Source of the DNA: Chrysomallon squamiferum | Lineage: Eukaryota > Mollusca > Gastropoda > Neomphalida > Peltospiridae | Assembly: GCA_012295275.1 (NCBI GenBank) | Contig: CM022676.1 | Span: 10,252,086-10,316,085 of the forward strand | Reading direction: 5' to 3' | DNA length: 64,000 bases | Shown: positions 46,102 to 61,166 of the stretch, piece by piece | Layout: each line of letters opens with the position of its first letter | How positions within the stretch are numbered: position 1 is the stretch's first letter | Notes under the pieces: model-generated | Told to the model about the DNA's origin: nothing | The model's database searches: none | Seen by the model: the letters and a program-made list of their open reading frames with translations, nothing else | Made by a program: the position numbers and the translations under genes

Positions 46102-49100
46102 TTTTGTTATATGTAGAATTACAGATTTATATATTAAGGCTGAACTGGAGTATGGTATTAATTTGTTTATTCATTTATTTATTCATTAAGACGTAATAAA
46201 TATATTAGCCGCTATATGAAACTGTACGAAATATTCTGAAGCGTATAAAGTAGCTGGTGCATTGAACACAATACTGTGGCGCGTATGAAGTAGTTGGTTC
46301 ATTTCTTTTTAACTGATTTAGCTTAACGTTCTAAAGTTGTTGATGACGCAGACTACGTACCTCAGTTCCAAGCTGGAGGATTGTTGAAATCACCATTGCC
46401 ATATTTCGACCTTCGTACAGATCATTCGTCTGGAAGAGGCTGTTGCTAGGGACACCGTAGGCCTCAGCTCCCTTCAGGAAAATTTCGATGTTCTCCATCT
46501 AAAAACAAAACTTCATACAATTATGTGTAGAATGTACGAACGTTATAACATTGCGTACAGAACGTAAGAATGTATTCCGTTATATGTAAATATATAATGA
46601 ACGATATCAGTAGATGGACTTTTTCTATCATTGTGCATAGAATGGACTTTATATTACTGTATGTAGAACGTACCAACTTTATGAAATTATGTGTTGAAAG
46701 AATTTTATACACATTATATATATAGGACGGAAGAATTTTATACTGTTATGTAGAGAACGAAATATTTATACCATTGTGTGTGTGGAACGTATGAACTTTA
46801 CGTCATTATATACCAAACGAATATTACGTCATCGTGTGTAGAGTTGATGGATTTTATATTAATGTGTGTAGAAAGTAAGAACTTTATATATTGTATAAAA
46901 TGACTTTATGTCATCATGCATAGAACAGTTTAAAAATATGGAATAAATTTTTTTAAATATGTGTCAGTTCTTCATGTTTTATTTTATGATAACAAATTTA
47001 CAAGACCAGTTTTAGCAATTTTGCATTCTGTTTCAAGATTTCTAGTAATATTACAGTTTTAAGGTAATATTTTAAATTTCAAAGGATTGCTTCATTTCAT
47101 GCCTTAGCCGTTTGCTTTTTTTCAAATATGTTATCTTAGTTTGACACCGAGTTGGCCTTTTAAATATTTCAAATAAACCATCATGGAAGAACTCATTGTT
47201 TTGACATTTCTATCTAAGAATGGTAGCACTTCAAGAGAGTTTAGTCCTACATGATTTAAACTTTTCGCGTTTCAAATGAAATGTTTATAAAGAGAAAATA
47301 TCTGCCTACTGCTTCTCAAACACTTATCACTTTAACAGCACAAACATTTGTGTTGAAAAATTCCTTAAAGATTAAAAAGCAACAACTTAACACTTCTTTG
47401 CTGGATTCATGTTCTTTTTTTTTCCTTTTCTTTTTTCTTTTCCTTTTTGAACTCCAAGCAGATAACACGTGATATATAAATTAAACAAACTTTGCGTCAC
47501 TATAAATGAAACCTCATTAAAATTATTCATTTTTGGAACTGAGAACATGTTACGTAATAAATTAACATCAAACATCCGATCTATTTTCGTCTGTCGTTAA
47601 AACATTCCATCATTCAAAACGTAATAACTTTATTTGACAATTTTAATGTAACAGGAGCTCTATATAAAAAAACAAAAGAGTTCTAATTGGTATGAGAGAA
47701 AAAATGTTATTAGCCGAGCTGGTAGAAAAAAAAGATTCTAACACAGAAGAATCTGGATCAACTCTTCACAGTGGACTTCGAATAATCCAAAATGTTAACG
47801 ATTAAAAATGACTTTATTTTTTTTCCCCCTTTATTTCCTGAACATTGTTTTGAAATAAATACTCCGTTTCTCCTTAATTTTTACTATTGTTATTACTATT
47901 TTTATATTTCTTTTTTCGCTTCTTTTTCTTCTTTTCTTTATCTTCATCATCATCATATCGTCATCATCGTCGTATTCACCTCTTTTTTTAAAAACTTTTT
48001 AATGTTCTTACAGATTTCAAATAAACATTTCTAAGACGACTTCAGTTCTTGACGCCTCAAATACAACTTTCACAAAGCTGCTAAAATGTTGTGCCAGCTT
48101 CACAAACCAACTCCAAATACGTCATCAAAACTGTATTCCTCGACGTTTTTTTTTTTTTTTTTTTTTTTACCCTGCATAATTGTTCTTCATATCTTTATTC
48201 TTCTAACTGTCAAAGTCATTATTCGGATTTTTTTTTTTTTATATTTTGGACAATCTCCTATCCAAATTACACGATTCTTCTTCTTTAATAATATTTAATT
48301 TATGGGCTTCAAATTGATGGTGCACCGTTTTCTGTAATCCTTCCAACGTCATTTAAACTTCGAGCTCGTTGAATTTAGATTCCTAACCTTTGAACCCAAG
48401 CAGTCATATGGCGATAAGATGTTTAGGAAACCAACGTTGTTATTCTGAATAGATTTCTTTTCCAGAGAACTGGGCAGTGTATTTGTTAATTCGACACCAT
48501 GGCGATAACAAATTTTCCCCCGAAACAGATTCTTAAATTACTTTATGATGAAAGCCGTTCTCCATCTAAAACTAAACTTCATACAATTGTATACACAAAG
48601 TACGAACGTTACAACATTATATATAGAACGTAAGAATTTTGTATAAAATATGTAGAACGTATAAACGTTATATCATCTTACAGAACGTAAAATGTTATTG
48701 TATACCCTTATATGTAATTACAATAATGAAATTTATATCGTCGTGTGTTGAACGTATGAAGGTTATAATATTGTATATACAGAACGATACAATTCTATAC
48801 CATTACATTTAATTATACAACGAACTAAATGATCATGTCAAAGTTACGTTGATGTTACGGTTTTAAAAAAGTTAGTGTATTCAATCTTGAGATTAACGCT
48901 GAGACATCGGTTCCTTTTCGTTTGCGATATTTGTACGTATGTTTGTTGTTGTAAGAAAAATAAGCGAGAAAAGAAACATGAACGCCTTTTATCTTATCGT
49001 CTGCAGCAGACGCCATACTTTGATGACTCATTTATTTTTGGGAAGGGTAAGAGATTGTTCATCATCTCGAAAATGTTCACCGAAAATAGATCGAGTAAAA

Positions 49101-49146
49101 AATTATTATTATTATTATCATCATTATCATTATCATTATCATTATC

Positions 49147-49179
<33 letters not shown>

Positions 49180-49303
49180 TTTATTCCTCAAATGTTTTTA
49201 TTCGTTTATTTAATTTTTTCTTTTGTTTCGATCCTCCTTTTATTCTGTCTTTCATTTTTATATGCTTTTTTATTTCGATTTTCATCTTTCAAAATCAATA
49301 TAA

Positions 49304-49366
<63 letters not shown>

Positions 49367-51012
49367 CAATAAATAAAAAGTAAAGCATGATATAAACCAG
49401 AGTTTGGCTTAAGACGTCATCATTGGGTTTTTTAATGACATCATCATCTCCATCATGTATTGGCGAACGTATAAACATGCTTTACAAAGCCCAGTGGTTT
49501 CTCATTGGTCAATTATTGGTATATCTCCATGGACACGGTTCCCTACAGATGACCCATCCATGGTAACAACTCTTGCTAGGCCAGGTCAGTGACTTGGTCT
49601 GTATTAATTGTAAATTCTGGAGTCAGGAGATGCGAACCCAGGGTCTGGCAGACGTAAAAATCACTTTAAAAACAGCTGTAAACTCCGAAACAGAACCCAT
49701 GTAATTAGCAACAGTAGTTTCAGTCATCTTTAACCATTAAAATCTTCAACGATTTTCCCCATGTTTATATTTTGATGTCCTCATCTATAAATCACAACAG
49801 ATTGGTTCTGTTACTAAGAATATCTTCAGAACACATGCTAGAGTAAATTAATTCAAGGCAGATCAATCGAGTTTTTTCCTTTCGTCTTCGTGAGTTCATG
49901 GATTTTTTTACGAAGATTTCACAGATACTTTTTGAAAATCTGTTCAAAAATATTTATCTTTAGTGATGTATCATTGAACAGGAACACGACATACTTGACA
50001 ATATATTATTTTTTACCTTTTTGTCTTGTAATCGTAAGTGACAGACTGCATCTACGACCACGACAAGACGTAAAGAATCTGTCCGTCCGTCTGTCTTTAT
50101 TTATGTATGTATGTATGTATGTATGTATGTGCACTGTAGAGGTCACAATTCCATTAAAATTAAGAAACAGCGAAATAAATGATGATGAGATTCAAACGGA
50201 GTATCTTTCGGATTTAAAATCGATGTCACTGAATCAAGATTTTAAAATTTATTCATTCATTCATCAATCAATATTTCGATTTTAAAAAATTCAGTTTGAG
50301 AAGAAAAAAAAATTCATATATATAGTATGTATTAATAATGAAACAGGCTGCCTGTGGAAGCGAATTTAAAACCTTCCAGAATTAAATCTAATAAAGAAAT
50401 ACGTGAATTAGGCAATTTTCTTCTCTGTATAAAATTATCCTTAGATTTAGTAGATACTTATATCATAGACACTGTTACACGATCTCAACTCGATCACATA
50501 TATGATATATCAAACAACTGGTACACAGTTCCATTAATCCCAAATGAAAGACGGTTATTTTTGAACGAGATGTCCTTTGACTCAAAGGTACTGGTATCAT
50601 TACTTGTTAGCAGTTTCTTTTTTAGAACTGACTGACAAGATGAAGACCACAAACTCCTTTTCATCAGCAGAACTATCTAATAAAATAGTAGCATCTCGCT
50701 AACAATGAACTTTCCCAGAAGTACTTTATCATGATCGACGTTCTGAATCGATGTCTACGAAAACGATTGTCAGAAAATTAGCGCCATAAAATGGTGTTTT
50801 TGGTCATCTACGACTTTACGTAAGCAGGTAGCGATTGGTTATGTATTTAGGTCGTATTGTTATCATTAGTATGTGTATAGAATATCAACGTATAAAACTG
50901 AGTCCAATGGATATTTTGTAAAGGAAGCAATAGGTCTTAATCCATACAGTAATAATAATAATAAATCCTGAATCTATGCAATAACAACAATAATAATAAT
51001 AATAATAATAAC

Positions 51013-51055
<43 letters not shown>

Positions 51056-52264
51056 TTCGACAAAGATCATCATCATCATCATCATCATTACTATTATCAT
51101 CATTATTATTGTTGTTGTTGTTGTTGTTTCTTGAAATGTCCATTGTTCATTTGTTTGGTAATTATACAAGAAAAACTTACCTTTAAGCATGCACGTGGTT
51201 TTTTTGCTGTCATTCACGGTGTTTATACACAACATCAAGCCCGTGCTATATTTTTTCTTTCCTCGACAACTAAAATCAATTTTTTTTATATATATATATA
51301 AAAATAAAACTGATTCTGAAAACGGAAAGAACAAATACAGCATGAACCATTAAAATAGGGGGAAAACATAACCAACATACATTCGTATAGAAAATACAAA
51401 CCATGACGTCATAATGACGTCATATAAACCATGCACAATTAAGACAAAAAGATAGCCTCAATTAATTACGTTTGTTTTCGCTTCCAATGCAAATATATAA
51501 CGTGACAAATGTTTGAGCAAATGAAAGAGGTTGGGGTAGCCGTTGATGTCGTCAAAGCATGCTAGGTTGAGAAGAAGCATCAAGTTCAAAATGTGAACAT
51601 GCGTGTTTTGTAATTTGTAATTTATCTCATCTTATTTTGTTAGTAAATTACTTTATGAAACTAAATTAATTAATTAAATGAATTAATTAATTAATAGAAA
51701 AAAAGAAAAATAAGTAAATATTTAGTAGTGAGGAGAAGAAAAGAGGTGAGAGAAAAGTCGGAATAAATAAATAAATAAGTAAGTAAATAGAATAAATAAA
51801 TAAAATAAAATACATAAATAAATAAATAATTAAATAAATAAATAAATAAGTAAATAAAATAAATAAAAAAATAAATAAAAAGTAAATGAATAAATAAAGC
51901 AGTTTTAAAGATTATTTAAGAAGAATAGATATTTTTTATTTATTTTTTATATACTACTAACAGTCGACTGCTTGCTGTATAGTATTTCATTCTTGGATAG
52001 TAAATGTAAACATGGAAACAAACAAAAACCCTGAAAAGTGAAGCAGTGAAAAGCTCAAAATTGACATGCAGACTTCTGGAATGAAGAAAATTATTTATTT
52101 ATTTATTTGTTTGTTTGTTTAATTACTTATTTAATTACTAAGTTACTTACTCTTACAACCATTGCTATTGTTACCATTACTGACAATGACGTAACAATAA
52201 TTAAATGACGTAATAGCTTTTGTTTGTTTTTCAGATGGTATCTGATTGGCAAAGTTAAGGTTCC

Positions 52265-52308
<44 letters not shown>

Positions 52309-52760
52309 GTTTTTGTGATGCTGTTGATGCTGCTATATTTATAATGCTATATAGAAAACAAAATTTATAAGACTTCAATGACGTAATACTTGTGTTTATT
52401 TAGGAGCAAACACGGTGGAAAAGATAGGATTAATTTTTATAGTATTTTTATGGTTTTATTACTGTTGTTGTTGTCGTCCATGCTGTTTAGAACGGCAGCT
52501 ACAACGACGAAATAGCAATAATTAAAAACATTTATTTATTTATTTACTTATTTATTTATTTATTTATTTTGAATTATTATTACCATATTTCACTACATTT
52601 CCTTTTTTCTTTATAATTTGAAATTATTTTATTTCTACTATTTAGGCAATATATTATTAAATGTTTATTTTTCAAGTTGTTAATCATTTTCAGTCAGTAA
52701 TAAAGAATAAAATAATACTTAAAATGCTGTATATCAGGAATGTAAAATAAATAAATAAAA

Positions 52761-52791
<31 letters not shown>

Positions 52792-55784
52792 ATGTTACAA
52801 AATAGATCAAAATTGTATTGTGTTTAAAAAATACATCTTCAATTTCACAATACAAATATTTGTTCTAGTTTTACTCTTTCATTTGTTCATTCTCTCATTC
52901 TCGCCATCTTTTTTTTTTTTTTTTTTTTTTTGTGTTGTTAGTTAGTTAGTCTGTTTTTCTTTCTTCGTCATTTATGCATTTTCATTAATGATTTAAGTTT
53001 ATTTTGTTTATTTATAGTGTATATTCTTTTAAATTTTGTCTTTAGTTTACCTAATTGCTGAAAAGAAACAGTTAGTTAGTTGTTAGAATGTTCTAGAAGT
53101 TTATAGAAAAAAAAAAAAAAAAATGAAATCAGAAAAAAAAAAGAACTCTGCTCAAATACCCAAACACGCTTGTCTTTATAACGAATGCAATGCAGATCCG
53201 TCAATTCCGTAATTCTCCGTGTGTGTCGTCTCGGTAAACATCGACAAATTTCGTAACAACATTTTATAACAAAAAAAAAAGCCGTGAGAGATTTTGCCTC
53301 GTTAAATTTCGATAATTGTTTTTGTTTGTTTGTTGTCGTTTTGGCGGAGGGTTGTTGTTGTTGTTGTTTGTTTTGTTAAATTAATTTTATTTATGTATAT
53401 AAATTCAGATGATTTTCGTTTTATCTTCTTCGATGCACATCGTTAAATTTCGTGACTAGAAAGCAAAATCAGGATATTTCGGCTTAGGATATTCCGGAGA
53501 ATTTTATATGCTGCGACTTTATAATCAGTCTTCGTGATTTCATTTTATATTTTCTTTAATATATTATGAATTCTATTTTTTTTATGTATTTTGTTTATTT
53601 ATTTATTTAATTATTTGTTATTACAAATAAATAAATGTACTTTTTTCTAGATTATCCTTTGTTTCTAAATATAAATACTTTCGCGTCCTTCTCGAATATT
53701 CTTACTGAAGATGACGTCATCGGTAATTTTACTCCATTCAAAATAAAACTATTCTCCTACAAACTACTTTCATTTTTTTTTTTTTTCTGAATCATATGTT
53801 ACGTATAAACGCTACATACGTTACTTTTCTCTGTTCTACAATTCTCCTTGCAATTTTAATACAAAAAAAAAAAAAAAAAAAAACGGCCGGGATTTGATTT
53901 CCTCAAAGGGGTGTGTGCCTCCATTCTCATGGATATACAATGATGATAATTTTACTAGCATTTCCATAAATAAATATTGAATGAATCTTATACCGACTGG
54001 AGCATGGACAAAATACGGACATACGAATGTAACAAAAAGATCGAAGCTGGCAATGAAACCCAGTGCACAGTAGGCGGACACGAAACTAATCGACTGCGCT
54101 GGCGGACAGACGTTTTCGACGGACGGACAAAACGGACGGACTAGTGGACGGACGACGGACTGACACGGATACGGACGGACGGATCTGCACATATTGGAAG
54201 TGATACAAACGGTAACAACTGAAGCTACCCACCTGCTTAAAGGGCATTTGACTGTCTGTGAACTTGAGTTTGATGGTTTTGCATTTGGCGGGAAGGTTGG
54301 ACTTGGGTGTTCCATCGTACACGGCCTTGACGAGTCTGAAATAAAAAAATAAAAAAGAGATGAAGAAAATAAAATACTGAAATAAATAAATAAATAAATA
54401 AATAAAATATAAAAATAAATAAATAAATAAATAAATAAGATGGCACTGCAAAGAAAAGTCTCTCTTTCCCTCTTTCCCCCTAGTCTTTCTCTTTCCCTCG
54501 CTCTCCCCTCCTTTTCTCTCCCTCCCTCTCCCTCTATTGGCTATTTTTTTTTCGACTGCATTTCAAAAGACCTGTTTAGACATTAAATAATACAACATCA
54601 AAAGATCACAAAAGATAATTACATAATAAAAAATAAATAAAAAATGACATGTTTGATTCTATCAAACAAAAATATCTTATAAATAAAACATGCATCTTAT
54701 AGTATAAACATAAATATAATCTACCCCTCCCCTTCTCTCTCTCATACATATATATATATATATAATGTAGGTCTGCGTATGTATGTCATACCCTGCAGAT
54801 TTCATAAATAAATTATTAACAAGGATAACATGGTTGGAACGGTAAAAGACGATACTGATAAATATTAAATAAAATAAATTAAGCTGTTGAAATGTTAGCA
54901 ACAGAAATTTATGTAAACAGCAAAATATTACGTAAATAGTAAATGTAAAATCACATACATTGCAGTGGAAAAACTATGTAGTACCCCTATTTCTTGTGCT
55001 GTATGACAGTGTATTTGAAATATGACTGCAATATTGTCATTTTATGTTATGTACGGCAGCTTATGTGAAACGTTACTAAAATACTGCCACTGTGCAATGT
55101 ACGGCAATTTATGTAACGTATGAAGTGTTATGTGAAATGTGATCGTATTATAGATATTTTGTGTAATGTACGACATTTTATGTGGAATATTACTGTGATA
55201 TAGCCAGCATATAGAATAAATGAAATGCGACTATCATACTGCCATTATGTGACTATAATAATGCCATTTTATGGTATGTACGACTTTTTATGTGAAATGT
55301 GACTAATATATTGCCTATTTGTATAACATATGACATTTTGTGTCAAGCGTAACTATTTTAATCTTTCAAAAACATTTATCTGGGTCACAGTAAAAAATGA
55401 ATATATAAAAAATCTTAAAACGTGATGTTTTATTTTTCGGAATGCAGTGATGTCTGTATCTTTAAGAGAGGAAAAAAAAGCTGCATGTTCATAAAAATAT
55501 CTGGTGGAGTGATTCTAATGTTGTTAATACACGTAATGCAGTCGAGGTAAAACATTACATAGTGAAAGGTAAGACAGGATTTTTTAATTTTATTTTGCAA
55601 ATACGAAAGTTTCTCACAGATCCAGAGACTGGTAAACAAATATATAACCAAGGAAGCAATAAGTTTCATATAGCATGGCTCTTCAGCGTCATTCTTTATG
55701 TAATAAAACGTCACAGTCATATTACGTAAATAACAAGAACACTGATTTATGACGTAATACACGATTCGACGTATAGGGTCACAA

Positions 55785-55862
<78 letters not shown>

Positions 55863-56608
55863 CTTATATCTATCTATCTATCTATCTATCTATCTCTGTA
55901 TCACCATTCCCAAAATATAACTTATTGGTTAACACATTTATACATCGTTCTTGTTCTTATTAAACATCCATATTGATTTGAATAGTGATAACGCACATAT
56001 GAGTTCTGACGTTTTATAGTGAGTATTTCTTTAACATGCTTTTAAATATACCTGGATTAATATTATTCGTATGTTATATTATGGCACTGGTATTTTACTC
56101 ATCCATTTAAATAAAACTGGATATCCTGCCTTATTATTTCTTGTTATTTTATATCATGGCATTGGCATTTCGCCCGAGTATTTCTTTTACATCTGTTTAA
56201 ATAAATACCAGGACATAATGTTATGTTTTATTATAGCATTAGCATTTTGCCTGAGCATGTTTTTAACATCTATTTAAAATATATAACAGCAGTGGCATTT
56301 GAAATGCTATTTCTCAACGATCATGTATGACCTAGGAGTTAAATATACATAAAGTAAAAATGAAAATAATTGCTACCTGACGAGCAAAACTCCACTTCTT
56401 AGTCTTTTTTCTACTTCCAAAGCCCCGGATCCGATGTCTTCGCCAATAAGTTGTTTAATCCAGTTTCTCACTTCAAGTTCGTTTCCGCTGTCGTATTTTG
56501 CAGCTACCTGTTACAAAGAAGAGAGTAGTTATTAATAATCGTGTTTGGAGAAGAGAGGTATGGTGCAAAGAGAGAAAGAGGGACATACAGAAAAAGAAAA
56601 TGTTATGA

Positions 56609-56660
<52 letters not shown>

Positions 56661-57877
56661 ATGAAGAGAGAGAGACAGAAAGACAGAGAGAGAGAGACAG
56701 TAATAAAAATTATTGGAATGCTCAACTTTGCAAGCTGTAAACATTAAAAGCTTTCGATTTAACTTTTTATAACCCTTTATACATTAATGATAGATGATGG
56801 TCTTGCGATATTGCACTGTCTTTGAGGTTGTTTAATGTGTACGAAAATATACATTAATGAATGAATGAATTAATATTTGCGAAAGCCTCACTATACTTTT
56901 AATATTATAGAGAATTATTATTTTTTTGATAAAGAAGGAGTTAAAAAAAAAAAAAAGCATGAAATGTGGAAATGGGCAAACCCAATGTCACCAATGTCAC
57001 CATTCTTTGACCTACTTTTATCAGTTAGCAACAAACATTTTCATACTACGACCTTCCCGTAATCAGTACAGCGGAAACCACGAAATTTATTACATCATTC
57101 CTGGAGCATTGGGTGAAACGGGCAAAAACACACAGAGATATACATACATGCGCACGAGCACGCTCACGCACAAACGCACAAGCGCTGTCTCTCTCCCAAA
57201 CGCGCATGCGCACACGCACACGCACGTGCAGCCAGACTGTTTAAAATCTGCACCTGATGCACTCTTAACAAGGCGGCATCTTTCAAGTACAACAAGTATA
57301 AACAATTCGCTAACTTATCAGCGCCATCTGGCGGACCCAGGAGCTGCTTATCGGGAAGGTGAAAACGAGGCGTGTTATTTCCAGCATCCAGAAGATAAGT
57401 TTGCACTGCGCATGTTTCGTTTCAAGGTAACCATGCTTCTCTCTCATCATGGGAACACGAAAGCAATTGATAGTGCGTAGAAAAACGAAAAGATGGGTTT
57501 GTTCTAAAACACAACATTTTTTTACTTGTGTTAATCTAGAAAATGTGTTTTAAAACATGTACGACATAAGTTTTATATCCATAGGTTATAAGAAGTTATA
57601 ATTATATCAATATTAATAAATAAAATTAAAAATTAAAAAAAAAAAAAAACAAAAATAAAAACAAGAAAAACCCTAGTGTGTGTGTTTGTGTGTGTGTGTA
57701 CACATACATATATTTACAAATATATATATAATGATAATACAATAAAATAAATAAAATATTAAAGAAACATGCGCCCATTTTTTTCTTTCTGTCCATCTTC
57801 ATCATCTCTAAAATTAAAAATATTTTTCAAACATTTTTCCCGTATTCTCGACTAATAAAAAAAAAATTCATAACTTC

Positions 57878-57914
<37 letters not shown>

Positions 57915-59384
57915 ATCTGTTTACATTTATGATTCTTAACGTCATTACGATGTTCATAAGGTAGAAAAAAGAATTATCTAAACTTGGCATATTTTTAAAC
58001 TCACTTTGTCCGTCTGTCTGGCTGACTTTTTAAATCTATCTACCATTCTATCGTTCTGTCAGAATTTCCGTTTGTCGCTTTCAATCAGTGAGAAGCTTAT
58101 ATAATTTTTATTAGACTTTTATTTTCCCCGTTTCTTTTGAACGTACACAAAGAATGATATTATCTATACCAGACTCCGCTATTACCACAACCGATAAACG
58201 TTACTGACAAGCACGTGCAGAAGGAGCAGCAAAGATTTATGGGGGAATTTACAGAACACAAATTTTACAAGGAATTTTTAATATAGCGCTCACTGCTTTT
58301 GAACGAAAGCAAGGTTAAGTTGGTAAATAATTAATGTTTAAATAAATAAATAAATAAAAATAAATAAATAATTATTTATTAAACTAATGAATAAATAAAT
58401 AAATAATTTATCAGTAAATCTATAAATAAATAAATAAAATAAATAAAATATAAATTAAATTAAACTTAATGAATAAATAAATAATTTATCAATAAATGTA
58501 AAAATAAATAAATAATTTTAAACAATAAATAAATAAATAAATTATTTAAATAAATAAATAAATAAATAAATAAACAAAATAAAAAATAAATTCAAAATAA
58601 ATAAATAAATAAACAAATAAATAAGCAAACACAAAAAATATGTTCAAAATTAAAACATCAATCCGCCATTTTAAAAGATCAGAAATAATCATAAAACCTT
58701 TTCAGAAATTCAAAACTTGACGTTCCTTCCGCATGTTAACGAGAGCAGCTGGCCTTCGTCTATTTTCGTAAGACAGTAAAACACGCGCCGCTATCGGGAA
58801 AACACGAACTGCGGCTGCCGTCTGCAGGTAACCCGATCTTTGCCGAGTGAAACTTTTGGCACGCTTCAACTTTCAACCATCCGGGTGATTAATGTTTCAG
58901 CATCGCCGACTTGTCTGTCTTCGAGGACGAGCTATTTATAGATTTATAGGGTGACCAGTCCGCGGAGGCTGAATACTTTTATTAACGATTGCGATGCGTA
59001 ATTGTATATTGGTCATTTTATGCACAATATTCGTACAGAGAGATAATATATTGCTTGTTGGTTCAAATATACATGTTGGTTTATATATATAAAGATTATG
59101 ATAACTAATTTTATGGTTCCATTATTGCTTATACCTCCTTCTTTATGAGAAATGGGGAAGGTTTTTTTTTTATTTTTTTTTGTGGGTGAACAAATGAATT
59201 AAATATTTTGAAAGGAGGAACATTGAAGTTCGAGTGACTGTTGATGTTATAGAAAATGAGGCCTTCTTTAGATATATATTTAAAATTTATGATTTAAATT
59301 TTCTGCAGTTTGAAAGAATTGTTGTTTTTTTAAATATTATTAATTCACTGTAACTTTTATCGTACAGTATATATTGGACGACGA

Positions 59385-59417
<33 letters not shown>

Positions 59418-61132
59418 GTTATTATTGTTATTATATAAACACGTGTTATGTGTCTGGTTATATGTCTTTGTATGCAACATGTGCATAAACTATATATAAC
59501 TAAGTATTAGTGTGAATGCGATGTTTTCATATTGTCTTGTTAAATTTCTCTCCCTCTCTCTGTGTATACGTGTGCGCGCACACGTGAGTTTAATTTTTCC
59601 AGTAAAAATATTTAAAAAAAAAAATAGGGCACTGTTTGCTCATCCAAACAGGCAGTCTATATTCAGAAATTTTCTGTAAGGTAATAAAAACCCCCAAATC
59701 TCTGCAGCTAGAATCTCTTACATCACCCACTTGCAGGTAGCTTTGAAATAATTACCACAAGGAATGCTGGGAATTTTCAAATCTCGCCGCACGTGTTCTC
59801 TGTCCGTCTGTTACGAGAGAACGACGGAAACTGCCGAAGCGTTAACGCCGTTATTTCCGCCTGTTAATTTCTTCACCTACGAAAATTCACGAGGCGGTGA
59901 AGTAACCAGTTTCACACTTAACAGCCAAACCTGGGTGTTATCCAAGTGTTGCTGTTTGATGTACTGCCATAGATGTTGATGAAGTCGGCTAGGATGGTGT
60001 TAACGATAACGGTCTTGATGATGATGATGATGATGATGATGATATGATGACCACGACGATTGGAATTGTGGATATAATTATGTTGGAGTGCCTGTCTGTG
60101 TGTGTCCGTGTGTGTGTGTATGTGTGTGCGCGCGTATTTCAAAATAAACAAAATTGTATATGATTAAGCAGAAACAATTTATAAACAAATCTGAAAATTT
60201 TTCTCTTCCATTCCATTCCATTTCTTCTTTCTTTCTTATCTGAAATCGACAGGCCTGATATTCTCCAAGTACCTGTCTGTCTGTCTATCTGTCTATCCAT
60301 CGGCCTGTCTGTTAGATTCAACAGAACAAATGTTTACTTACGCTGTTTTATATTGGCTGATATTTAAAATGGGAACAACATGAACAAAAAAAATGAATTT
60401 ACATCTCCACGTGTCTAATACTTTCAGAGATTTTTCTCTAAAGCATCCTGCAATCTCGACGGATGCTCTAAAAATAGACTCGCCCTCTCCCACCTGCACG
60501 TGCATGTAAATTTACATACCTGCTGCTTTAAAGGTATTTTGAACGAAACACTGAAAATTAATTAATTCTGCTCGCTTATTTCGCCTCCATAAAATTAAAA
60601 ACAGAAACTGAAAGATTTATTAATACTGAACTTTAAAAAAAAAGATAAAAGATAAAATAAAAATTAACAGAAAATAATTTTGACTTAAAAAAAAAAAAAA
60701 ATTATTATTTTTTAATTTGATTTAATTTGATTTTATTATTATTATTAGTTTTTTAATTCAGGTTTATTTTATTTGGTTGTTACTTCTTTTTTTTTTCTTC
60801 TCTTATTTGTAAAGCAATAATTTGCTGGTTATTTGAAAAATATTTGATTGCACATTTTTTTTTTTTTTTTTTTTTGGGGGGGTATGGCTGGAAATGAGCC
60901 AAATTTCTCTTCATCTCAAAAAGTAAAAGAATTTGTGGAAAGATTGATCGTTATTCTGCCAAAAGCTGCCATACACTATTTATAGAATGTCGAAATAAAA
61001 ATCTTTACATTTAATTTTTAACATTTATCTCATTTTTTTTAACATATATTATATACAAAATTCTTTCACGTCTTTATTTTATTTAAACCGATTTTTAAAA
61101 TTATTATTTTTTAACCTTTCTTTACTTGCTGC

Positions 61133-61166
<34 letters not shown>

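Noticed and set aside
50354-50635. ORF with EANLKPSRIKSNKEIREL, like the tail of some retroelement polymerases
   Set aside because: Only a few residues fit, with no catalytic motif and no element ends nearby.
56926-57480. 184-codon plus-strand ORF in calponin intron 1
   Set aside because: Low-complexity HTHT segments come from an AC microsatellite; composition and lack of domains argue against coding.
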